Positions 45,437 to 53,160 of a stretch of 64,000 bases of DNA are shown here, one piece after another; positions within the stretch are counted from its first letter, which is position 1, and every line of letters begins with the position of its first letter. A model generated the notes under the pieces. It was not told the DNA's origin and searched no databases. It was given only the letters and a program-made list of their open reading frames with translations. This DNA comes from Aquimonas voraii. GTDB taxonomy: Bacteria; Pseudomonadota; Gammaproteobacteria; Xanthomonadales; Xanthomonadaceae. The position numbers and the translations under genes are program-made. The stretch covers positions 62,001 to 126,000 of the forward strand of contig NZ_FNAG01000004.1 in assembly GCF_900101825.1 (NCBI RefSeq), written 5' to 3'.

Positions 45437-46309
45437 TCAGTAGTAGAAGAAGCCGTAGAGCACGTCGACGATCTCGCCGCTGCGCTCATCGACCAGCAGC
45501 AGGTCGCCGTCGACACGCAGCCAGCGGCAGCCCCAAGGCGGCGCAGCCAGGCGGTAGTAGCGCCAGTCCACGTACCAGTCGTTGACCAGGAACACCGGCG
45601 GCAGGCGATAGCCGATGCGCCAGCTCTGCGCGCGATAGCCGCGCGGATAGACGTAGCGCACCTCGGCGCGGTAGCGATGCCCACCCCAGCCGTGCTGCCA
45701 GTGGCGGCGCCACTCGGGGTGGCGCCAGTCACCACGCCAGTCGCCGCGATGGCGATCATCGTGGCGCCAATCGTTGCGACGAAAATCATCGCGGCGCCAG
45801 TCGCCGCGTCCGCGGTGTTCCTCACGCCAGTCGCGGTCCGACTGCCAGTGCCTCGCGTCGTCGCGTCGAGTGCCGGAGTTCCAGTGATCGCGGCGATCCT
45901 GGCCCCAGCGGTCGCCCTGCCACTGCGGCTCGCGACCACCGCGATGCTCGGGCTCGCGATGGCCGCCCTGCCAGCCGGCGATGCGCTGCATCTGGCTCGA
46001 TTCGCCGCGCGACTCCCCGCGCCAGCCTTCGCTGCGCGAACTGCCGCGCTCCTGCCAGCTGTCGCGGCGGTCCTGCGAGCCTGCCTGCCAGCTCTGCTCG
46101 CGTTCGCCGCGGCCACCGCCGCGTTCACCCCAGCCGCCATCGCCGTGGCCCTTGTCGGAATCGCCGCGTTCGACCCCGCTGTCGCTGCCGCGACCGCCAT
46201 AGTCGGCGCCGCGATCCGGACGCTCGGCGTGGGCGCTGCCGGCGGCCAGCGCAAGGCCGATCAGGAGGGTGGCGTGGCTGAGGAAGCGACCGCTGAGCTG
46301 GGTTCTCAT
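45437..46309 (-). CDS. rcnB: RcnB-family periplasmic protein with charged repeat domain
   Basis: A 290-residue exported protein. The signal peptide ends AGSAHA. The middle (about 30-205) is extremely rich in Arg, Asp, Gly, Trp and His with repeated DWR, HDDRH and RGDWR units. The C-terminal 80 residues have the RcnB signature (YRAQSWRIGYRLPPVF, VDWRYYRLAAPPWGCRWLRV, DGDLLLVD) and end GFFYY. E. coli RcnB is a small periplasmic protein needed for nickel/cobalt homeostasis. This one is much longer, and the His/Asp-rich part could bind metal. It lies 134 bases upstream of the beta-lactamase gene. Confidence 0.8.
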   Translation of the reverse strand: MRTQLSGRFLSHATLLIGLALAAGSAHAERPDRGADYGGRGSDSGVERGDSDKGHGDGGWGERGGGRGEREQSWQAGSQDRRDSWQERGSSRSEGWRGESRGESSQMQRIAGWQGGHREPEHRGGREPQWQGDRWGQDRRDHWNSGTRRDDARHWQSDRDWREEHRGRGDWRRDDFRRNDWRHDDRHRGDWRGDWRHPEWRRHWQHGWGGHRYRAEVRYVYPRGYRAQSWRIGYRLPPVFLVNDWYVDWRYYRLAAPPWGCRWLRVDGDLLLVDERSGEIVDVLYGFFYY

Positions 46310-46670
46310 GACTTCGTATCCGTCGATGGGTCGAGGTCCCGTCCGCGGGATGGCCTCGCACCGCGCTGCCGGGCTTGAACTCTGCCGGGCGTCCCGCCCG
46401 GCCCCCGGCGCAGAGGCCGGGAGGCGACGATCGGCAGCGACCGTCGCGAGGCAGAGCATCGAGTCTGCAAGCTGTACGCGAGGTGGCCCACGCGCCGGCC
46501 TGTGCGCCTCGTTCAGCTGGCGAATGGCTTGCCACACGTCGCCTGAGCACCGACACATCGGAAATGTCTGCCAGCGCATCGCGGTTCCGTATGCGCTGCC
46601 GCGCCGAGGGGTCGCCAGCAGGCTGGTAGCATCCGCGCCGGTTTCGAAACGTCAGCGGGAGCTCGTCGTC

Positions 46671-47402
46671 GTGCCGACCGTCGTCCATCGCCTTTCGCGA
46701 AGAGTCCAGCGCAGCCTGCGCACCCGCGGCCTGTGGGGAAGCCTGGGCCATGCGGTTCGCAGCTTGCTCGCCCGCCTTGGTGGGGCGCGCTCGGACAAGG
46801 AGTTTGCCGCCGATGACGATTTCGATCGCCGTTACGGCGTCGACACGGCAGGCGTGATCCCGCAGGCGGATCTCGATGTCGAGCGCGACAGCTGGGTCCA
46901 CGGCTCCGCCTACGTCGCCACCAGCCCGGTCGACTTCGCCGCCGTGCTGGCGCCATTCTCGCTCGCGCCGGAGCGCAGCAGCTTCGTCGACCTCGGCTGC
47001 GGCAAAGGGCGCGTGCTGCTGATGGCCGCGGCGCTGCCCTTCGATCGGATCATCGGGGTCGAGTATTCGCCGGCGCTGTCGGAGGTCGCGCGCGCCAACC
47101 TCGACCGCTACCGCGGCCCGCGCCAGGCGCGACGCATCGAAGTCCACACAGGCGATGCCGGCGAATACGACTTTCCCGCGGGTGATCTGGTGGTGTTCAT
47201 GTACCACCCCTTCGACGAGGTGGTGATGGCCCGCGTGCTGGCGCAGCTGTCCGCGTCCCTGCGCGCCGCCCCGCGACGGGCCCTGGTGCTGTACTTCAAG
47301 CCGGTGCACGCCAGCCTGTGGCTGCAGACCGAACTGTTCAGCGTCCGCCATCGCAGCGGGCTCTACGACGTCTACGAGCACCGGCTTGCCGAAGCGGCCT
47401 GA
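46671..47402 (+). CDS. Class I SAM-dependent methyltransferase
   Basis: About 243 residues. An N-terminal basic helix region (VVHRLSRRVQRSLRTRGLWGSLGHAVRSLL) is followed by FDRRYGVDTAGVIPQADLDV and a methyltransferase core with motif I FVDLGCGKGRVLLMAA, the acidic GVEYSPALSEVARANL, HTGDAGEYDFP and VVFMYHPFDEVVM. This resembles the DOT1-like/class I methyltransferases annotated in many proteobacteria. The substrate is unknown. GTG at 46671 has the purine-rich CGGGAG upstream. Longer frames run into the divergent rcnB region. Confidence 0.8.
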   Translation: MPTVVHRLSRRVQRSLRTRGLWGSLGHAVRSLLARLGGARSDKEFAADDDFDRRYGVDTAGVIPQADLDVERDSWVHGSAYVATSPVDFAAVLAPFSLAPERSSFVDLGCGKGRVLLMAAALPFDRIIGVEYSPALSEVARANLDRYRGPRQARRIEVHTGDAGEYDFPAGDLVVFMYHPFDEVVMARVLAQLSASLRAAPRRALVLYFKPVHASLWLQTELFSVRHRSGLYDVYEHRLAEAA

Positions 47403-47405
47403 GCC

Positions 47406-48554
47406 TCAGCCCGAGCGCCGCGCCTGCAGAGATACGGTGCCATGGCCGCGCTGGCGCAGGCCCTCCAGCTTGGCCTGGTAGCGCGTGTGCTCCGCGCCTT
47501 CGCTGGTGCTGCGCGCGGCCTCCAGCGCACGTGCGGCACGGTCCACACGCCCCAGCTGGGCCCAGGCGCGCGCCAGCGCGAAATGGAAGCGGTGGTCGTA
47601 GCGATGCAGGCGGATCGCGCGCCGCAGGTGATCGACGGCGCCGGCCGCATCGCCCGCCGCCTCGCTCTGCAGGCCGAGCAGGAAGTGGTGGAAGGGATCG
47701 CGCTGCTGGGCATGCGCAAGGCGACGACGCATATCGCTGGCCAGTCCGCCGCGCTGCTCGCGCGCATACAGTTCGCCGAGGTTGAACAGCGCGCCCGCGT
47801 GGTCGGGCTCGATGGCGAGCGCCGCCAGGTAGGCGCGCTCGGCGGCGTTCGGGTTGCCAAGGCGGCCTTCGATCACGCCTGCATTGCTGTGGGCGGCGGC
47901 GTGCCGCGGGTCAATCGCGATGGCCTGGCGTGCGTGTGTCAGCGCTGCCCCCGCAGCGCCCAGCGCGAGCAGTTCGGCGGCGCGGTTGCTGTGGAAGTGG
48001 GCCAACAGGCGGGCGTCGTCGATCGGCCGCGGCGGCTCGCGGGTAATGACCTGGTTCGAGGCGATATCGATGGTGAAGCGGCGGCCATCGATGCGCACGC
48101 CCGCATTCACGTGAAGGGTTCGGTAGACGCTGCCGCCTTCCTGGTACCAGCTGACCGCATCGGCGTCCTGGCCGTAGGCCTGCAGGCCCAACTCGCGGGC
48201 CAGCGCCACGGTGACCAGGGTGAAGGTCAGGCAGTTGCCCTCGCGCCGCTCGAAGGCCTCGGCCACGCTCAGGGTGGCGTCATGCCGGTAGCGCAGGCCG
48301 AGGCCTTCGGGCTTGAGCAGGAAATCCGCCAGCGCCTGCAGGCTTCGCGCCGGGTCGGGGTTGGGTCGTACGCTCGCCTGCAGCTGCTGGCGCAGGGCCT
48401 CGGGCACCTGCAACAGCTGGGCATCGGCAGACTGTTCTTCAGTCGCTGCGAGCCGCGCCGGCACGGTTGGCTGGGCGCCGGCGTTGGCGACTGACGCAAG
48501 GACGCAACACAGGAACTGCACCAGCAGACGCGCGAGGCAGGCCATGGCGAGCAC
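47406..48554 (-). CDS. Periplasmic transglutaminase-like protein with TPR repeats
   Basis: A 382-residue exported protein (signal peptide ending NAGA). Residues 60-190 resemble the bacterial transglutaminase-like/TgpA-type fold: LSVAEAFERREGNCLTFTLVTVALARELGL carries the candidate catalytic Cys, HVNAGV the His and IDIASN the Asp. The second half has four or more TPRs (AALTHARQAIAIDPRHAAAHSNAGVIEG, AERAYLAALAIEPDHAGALFNLGEL). Probably a cysteine peptidase-like scaffold, with function unknown. It converges with the methyltransferase gene, with three bases between the stops. Confidence 0.8.
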   Translation of the reverse strand: MLAMACLARLLVQFLCCVLASVANAGAQPTVPARLAATEEQSADAQLLQVPEALRQQLQASVRPNPDPARSLQALADFLLKPEGLGLRYRHDATLSVAEAFERREGNCLTFTLVTVALARELGLQAYGQDADAVSWYQEGGSVYRTLHVNAGVRIDGRRFTIDIASNQVITREPPRPIDDARLLAHFHSNRAAELLALGAAGAALTHARQAIAIDPRHAAAHSNAGVIEGRLGNPNAAERAYLAALAIEPDHAGALFNLGELYAREQRGGLASDMRRRLAHAQQRDPFHHFLLGLQSEAAGDAAGAVDHLRRAIRLHRYDHRFHFALARAWAQLGRVDRAARALEAARSTSEGAEHTRYQAKLEGLRQRGHGTVSLQARRSG

Positions 48555-48661
48555 TCCTGGTCGCCCGGAGAGCGACCCCTGCGGGCGAGACTAGCAGGCA
48601 CCGGGCCCGGCGATGTCGATGGCGGACGCGCTGTGGCGTCAGCGAGGCTCCCCGATCGGCC

Positions 48662-48913
48662 TCAGGCCGGCGCGTCCTGGTCGAGGAACCACACCTGCAC
48701 CTCGCCGCTGTGCTTGAAACACATCGGCCGGCCGCGGCGGTCCAGGCTGCGGCCCACCGGCAGGCGCACCCAGCCCTCGCTGACGCAATACTCCTCGACG
48801 TCGGTGCGCTCGACGCCCTTGAAGCGCACGCCGATGCCGCGCTCCAGCGCCTCGGCGTTGTGGAAGCGGCTGCGCGGATCGGCGCACATGCGGTCGGGGG
48901 GCTGGTCGCTCAT
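48662..48913 (-). CDS. DUF3297 family protein
   Basis: An 83-residue protein that fits the small DUF3297 family: MSDQPPDRMCADPRSRFHNA, the invariant RGIGVRFKGVERTDVEEYCVSEGWVRL and an ending with GEVQVWF. Length is standard. No signal peptide. Cellular role unknown. It is divergent from the histidine phosphatase gene. Confidence 0.88.
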   Translation of the reverse strand: MSDQPPDRMCADPRSRFHNAEALERGIGVRFKGVERTDVEEYCVSEGWVRLPVGRSLDRRGRPMCFKHSGEVQVWFLDQDAPA

Positions 48914-49039
48914 GGGGGTTCCGGGGTTATGGAGGGGCGCGCAAGGATACCGATGCCGGCGCCGGCCGACACCTGCGGGCTTGACCTCGCCGAAGGATGG
49001 CCCAGGCTGTCGCCTTCGGACGAGCAAAGGAAGGTGTCG

Positions 49040-49567
49040 ATGAGCGGACGATGGATGCTGCTGGCGGCGCTGGCCCTGCCCACCGCCGCGTGGTCGCAGG
49101 CCCCGCAGGTGCCTGCCGATGGCCTGCTGGTGGTTGTAGTGCGCCATGCCGAGAAGGCGCAGGACGATCCGCGCGATCCCGGCCTCAGCGATGCCGGGTT
49201 GGCGCGCGCCGCAGCGCTTGCCGAGCGCCTGCACGAGCTGCCGCTGGCGGCGGTCTACGCCACGCCGTTCCGGCGCACGCAGCTCACCGCCCAGCCCAGC
49301 GCCGCGGCTCAGGGTCTGGAGATCGAGGTGCGCGAGTTCGTCAGTCGCGATCCCGACGAGGATGCGCTGGCCTTGCGCGAGACCCTGCTGCGCGAGCACC
49401 GCGGCGAGGCGGTGCTGGTGGTCGGCCACAGCAATACCGTGCCGGCGATCGTCGAGGCGCTGTCCGGCGAGGAAGCCGAAGCCATGCCGGAGACCGAGTA
49501 CGACCGCTTGAGCCTCATCCGCATCGAAGCGGATGGGCGCGTCGAACTGCGCGTCGAGCGCTACTGA
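49040..49567 (+). CDS. Exported histidine phosphatase family protein
   Basis: A 175-residue protein of the phosphoglycerate-mutase-like superfamily with signal peptide (MLLAALALPTAAWSQA). The phosphohistidine motif is VVRHAEKA, with second Arg in TPFRRTQLTA, acid in EVREF and distal His in VVGHSNTVPAI. This short exported form resembles SixA/PhoE-like phosphatases found in periplasm. AAAGGAAGG before the ATG at 49040 is a good ribosome site. Substrate unknown. Confidence 0.9.
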   Translation: MSGRWMLLAALALPTAAWSQAPQVPADGLLVVVVRHAEKAQDDPRDPGLSDAGLARAAALAERLHELPLAAVYATPFRRTQLTAQPSAAAQGLEIEVREFVSRDPDEDALALRETLLREHRGEAVLVVGHSNTVPAIVEALSGEEAEAMPETEYDRLSLIRIEADGRVELRVERY

Positions 49568-49574
49568 GCTTCGC

Positions 49575-51080
49575 TTACAGCGGTGCGAAGAAACCCGCCG
49601 CGGTGCTGTCGACGAAGTCGCAGTCGTCGCGATGGAACCACTCGTTGCGGCGCTCGCAGTAACGGTAGTCCTGCGCCCACGCGCGATGGTGGGCAGCCAG
49701 TTCGCGAATCGCGTGGACAATGAACCTTGCTTCGGCGTCGGTCATGGTGGGGTGCAGGGACAGCCTCACCCAGCCGGGCTTGTCGCAGAGGATGCCGGCG
49801 TTGATCTTGTCGGTGATCGACTTCGAGCGCTCGTAGCTGACCTGCAGCAGGTAATGCCCATAGGTGCCGGCGCAGGAGCAGCCGCCGCGCACCTGGATGC
49901 CGTAGCGGTCGTTGAGCAGGCGCACCGCGAGGTTGTAGTGCAGGTCCTCGATGTAGAAGCTCAGCACGCCGAGCCGGTCCGGGTGGTCGGCGGCGAGCAG
50001 GTGCAAGCCGGGGATGGCCGACAGCGCGGGCCAGACGATGTCCAGCAGTTCGTGCTCGCGGGCGAGGATGTTGGCCACGCCCATCTGTTCCTTCAGCTGG
50101 ATGGCGAGCGCGGTGCGGATCGCCTGCAGGAAGCCCGGCGTGCCGCCGTCCTCGCGGGCCTCGATGTCGTCGACGTACTTGTGCTGGCCCCAGGGGTTGG
50201 TCCAATCGACCGTGCCGCCGCCGGGGTTGTCCGGCACGCGGTTGCGGTACAGCCGGGTGTTGAACACCAGTACGCCCGAAGTGCCGGGGCCGCCGAGGAA
50301 CTTGTGCGGGCTGAAATAGATCGCGTCCAGCCCGGCCTGCGGCCGCCCCGGCGGGTGCATGACGATGTCGATGTAGGGCGCGCTGCAGGCGAAATCGACG
50401 AAGCACAGGCCGCCGGCGGCATGCATGCGCTCGGCGATGTCGTGGTAGGGCGTGAACAGGCCGGTGACGTTCGAGCAGCTGGTGATGCTGGCGATCTTGA
50501 CCGGCCGCTGCGCGTACTTCGCCAGCAGCGCGTCGAGCGCGGCCAGATCGACTTCGCCGTTGGCATCCGGCGGGATCACCTCGACGTCGCACAGCGTTTC
50601 CAGCCATGAGGTCTGGTTGCTGTGGTGTTCCATGTGGGTGACGAACACGATCGGTCGCTGGTCCGGTGCCGGGCTGACCCGCTCGAGGTAGCTCTCGTGC
50701 ACGCGCAGGCCGAGGATGCGCTGGAACTTGTTGACCACGGCGGTCATGCCCGAGCCGTAGCAGATGATCGCGTCCTCGGGCGAGGCGCCGACGTGGGCTT
50801 TGATCTTCTTCAGCGCCTGGTGGTAGGCGCGGGTCATCAGCGTGCCGGTGGTCGAGGTCTCGGTGTGGGTGTTGGCCACGAAGGGGCCGATCACCGCGCT
50901 CATGCGCTGTTCGATCGGCGCGTAGAGCCGGCCGCTGGCGATCCAGTCGGCGTACACGATCGGCATCTCGCCATACGGCGTACGCAGACGCTGGGCGCTG
51001 CCCAGCGTGCGTTCGCGGAACGGAGCGAAATGGGCTTCAAGCGCGCCGGGCGCGGCGTGGGCGTGGGGCAGGGCGGACAT
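49575..51080 (-). CDS. Class V aminotransferase / cysteine desulfurase-like protein
   Basis: A 501-residue PLP enzyme. Fold-type I features: ANTHTETSTTGTLMTRAYHQAL, GSGMTAVVNKFQRIL, HMEHHSNQTSW, the PLP-binding Asp/His in CFVDFACSAPYID and the Schiff-base lysine K260 in SPHKFLGGPGTSGVL. Late in the protein, VRGGCSCAGTYGHYLL places cysteines where SufS/IscS have the catalytic Cys loop. The sequence is about 100 residues longer than SufS. From memory it matches a distinct family of aminotransferase class V proteins in bacteria and eukaryotes. The substrate is unknown, and sulfur transfer is only a possibility. Confidence 0.88.
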   Translation of the reverse strand: MSALPHAHAAPGALEAHFAPFRERTLGSAQRLRTPYGEMPIVYADWIASGRLYAPIEQRMSAVIGPFVANTHTETSTTGTLMTRAYHQALKKIKAHVGASPEDAIICYGSGMTAVVNKFQRILGLRVHESYLERVSPAPDQRPIVFVTHMEHHSNQTSWLETLCDVEVIPPDANGEVDLAALDALLAKYAQRPVKIASITSCSNVTGLFTPYHDIAERMHAAGGLCFVDFACSAPYIDIVMHPPGRPQAGLDAIYFSPHKFLGGPGTSGVLVFNTRLYRNRVPDNPGGGTVDWTNPWGQHKYVDDIEAREDGGTPGFLQAIRTALAIQLKEQMGVANILAREHELLDIVWPALSAIPGLHLLAADHPDRLGVLSFYIEDLHYNLAVRLLNDRYGIQVRGGCSCAGTYGHYLLQVSYERSKSITDKINAGILCDKPGWVRLSLHPTMTDAEARFIVHAIRELAAHHRAWAQDYRYCERRNEWFHRDDCDFVDSTAAGFFAPL

Positions 51081-51325
51081 GGCGGGTGCTCATATGCTAG
51101 GCCGCTAATGTACGCGTCACCGTCCTTTCACGCATCCGGCAGCGCGGCGGCGTTGGGTGGACTGGCGGCCGCGCCCGGCTCTGGCCGCTTGTCGAAAAAC
51201 GCCCATGCCGGGCGTGCTTCGAGTCGGCGGTCCGGCGCAGGTCGGTGCCGCCGCGCCACGAATCAAGCGCTTACACGCTCGATTCCTCGCTACGGCCATC
51301 CATGGCCGGTCTAGCAGGCTGCATT
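51081..51325. other. Intergenic gap with an attenuator-like hairpin
   Basis: 245 bases without a gene. At its right end GCAGGCTG (51314-51321) and CAGCCTGC (51330-51337) form an 8-base stem whose loop contains the stop codon of the Cache-GGDEF gene, a likely terminator for that minus-strand gene. Confidence 0.45.
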
Positions 51326-53116
51326 TCAACAGCCTGCCAGCGGGCGTTCATCGGCACTTCGAGGGGGGCGCGGCTGCAGCTGCCAGACCGGGCCCGGCGC
51401 CAGCTCCAAGCGGTTACGGCCGCTGTTCTTGGCGACGTAGAGCGCGCGGTCGGCGGCCGAAACGATGTCCTCCGGGCCCGTGCCCGGCTGCCACCAGCCC
51501 CAGGCGAGGCCGGCGCTCAGCGTGACCCGGCCCGAGGGCGCCCGCGCATGCGGCAGGTCCAGCGCCTCGACGCGCGCGAGCAGTTCGCGCGCGGTGGCGA
51601 TGAAACGCTCGATGGCGCCGCCCGCAACCACCATCGAGAACTCTTCGCCGCCGCTGCGCGCCAGCTGGGCGCCGCATTCGCGGGCGACCGCCTGCAGCAC
51701 CTCCGCCACCCGGCGCAGGCAGAGGTCGCCGGCGGGATGGCCGTAGCTGTCGTTGTACTGCTTGAAGTGATCGACATCGATCTGCAGCACCGCCATCGCC
51801 TCGCGGGTGCCGCTGATGCGCTGCCAGCTCTCTTCGATGGCCTGGCGGTAGGCGCGGTAGTTGCCGATGCCGGTCAATGAGTCCGTGCGGCTTTCGTCGC
51901 GCAGGGCGGCGACGGCGCGGCGCAAGGCCGAGGTGCGCCGCTCGATCTCGTGCTCGCGCTCGCGCAGGGCCGCGTCGAGCTGGGCGAAAGCCTCGCGCTC
52001 GCGCCGCCACAGGGCCGCGACTTCGTTGGCGATCGGCTGCAGCTCGCGTGGCAGCGAGCGGGTCAGGGCCTCGCCGGCATCTGCCGATTGCCCGGGCTGC
52101 AGGCCGCGGATTCCACGGCTGAGCGACAACACCGGACGGGTCAGCCAGACGCCCCCGTGGTGCGCGGCCATCCACACGCCCAGTAGCGACAGCAACAGCA
52201 CCGGCAGGGCAACGCGCAAGCCCTGGCCAAGTGCGCTCTCGAGGGCGTGCTCCGGAAGCAGGGCGACTGCGGTCCAGCCGAACTCGGTGGCGGCAGCCAT
52301 GGCGAAGTAGCGCACCTCACCGATCTCGAGGCCGCCGGGCTCCTCCCGGTCCTGCAGGGTGGCCAGCGCCTCGCGCAGGCCGGCCTCGGCGGCGATCCCG
52401 GGCTTGAGGCCAAGCCCGGCGCTGGCGAACACCACCTGGCCGCTGCGGTCGAGCAGCAGGCCGAGGCGCTGGCGATCGACCAGCGCGCCCAGCCGGCGCT
52501 GGATCACCTCGAGGTCGAGGGTGGCTTGGAGCACGCCGATCGGCTCGCCCCCGCCGTCGAGGATCGGCGCCGAGAGGGCGACCACCGGCTCGCTCCACAG
52601 GCCGCGGCCGATGAAGACATCGCTGAGATAGGGCCGACGCTCGAACCAGGCGACCCGGAAGTACTCGCGGTCAGCCACCGAGGCACCGACCCGGCTACGC
52701 AGGGCCTCGACGTTTTCGGACTCGCGCTGCAGCGAGACGATGCGGCCCTGCGGGTCGGCCACCAGCAGGGTGCGCAGCTCAGGGTTGCGCTGCGAGAGCT
52801 GGCGCAGGCGGCGCTCGGCGGTGGCGGTGTCGAGGGCCTCCCAGGGCAGGCGTGCCGCCAGTTCGATGCCGGTGAGGTGGCGCTCGACCAGCCCGCTGCT
52901 GCCCAAGGCCAGCGCGTCGGCGACCGAGGACAGGGCGTTGCCGATGCGCACCTTGGCGCCGTCCAGATAGGTCCAGAGCAGTACGCCAAGCAGCAGCAGG
53001 CTGGGCAGCAGGGCGAACACCGCCAGCAGGGCCACGCCGCGCGCGTGCAGGCTGCGACCGCCAGCGGAGGGGCCTTCGGGCGGGAGGGCGGCGGTGCTGG
53101 GGTCGGCTGTGCTCAT
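51326..53116 (-). CDS. Cache-sensor diguanylate cyclase
   Basis: A 596-residue membrane protein. A first transmembrane helix (LLAVFALLPSLLLLGVLLWTY) and a second near residue 300 (VALPVLLLSLLGVWMAAHHG) flank a periplasmic dCache domain (PEGALDT-type helices, ASVADREYFRVAWFERRPYLSDVF, VVALSAPILDGGGEPIGVLQATLDLEVI). A coiled coil and a GGDEF domain with GGEEF at about 489-493 follow. The residues where an I-site RxxD should be are ECGA, so product inhibition is probably lost. It likely turns an extracellular small-molecule signal into c-di-GMP. Confidence 0.92.
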   Translation of the reverse strand: MSTADPSTAALPPEGPSAGGRSLHARGVALLAVFALLPSLLLLGVLLWTYLDGAKVRIGNALSSVADALALGSSGLVERHLTGIELAARLPWEALDTATAERRLRQLSQRNPELRTLLVADPQGRIVSLQRESENVEALRSRVGASVADREYFRVAWFERRPYLSDVFIGRGLWSEPVVALSAPILDGGGEPIGVLQATLDLEVIQRRLGALVDRQRLGLLLDRSGQVVFASAGLGLKPGIAAEAGLREALATLQDREEPGGLEIGEVRYFAMAAATEFGWTAVALLPEHALESALGQGLRVALPVLLLSLLGVWMAAHHGGVWLTRPVLSLSRGIRGLQPGQSADAGEALTRSLPRELQPIANEVAALWRREREAFAQLDAALREREHEIERRTSALRRAVAALRDESRTDSLTGIGNYRAYRQAIEESWQRISGTREAMAVLQIDVDHFKQYNDSYGHPAGDLCLRRVAEVLQAVARECGAQLARSGGEEFSMVVAGGAIERFIATARELLARVEALDLPHARAPSGRVTLSAGLAWGWWQPGTGPEDIVSAADRALYVAKNSGRNRLELAPGPVWQLQPRPPRSADERPLAGC

Positions 53117-53160
53117 GGGCAGCCGCGCATGCTAGCAGCCGTCTACCGGCCCGCGCCGGC

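Noticed and set aside
45700-45880. Repetitive GGCGCCAGTCGCCGC units suggestive of a CRISPR or tandem repeat array
   Set aside because: Units are irregular, lack spacers of constant length and code for the repeated DWR/RRDD segment of RcnB.
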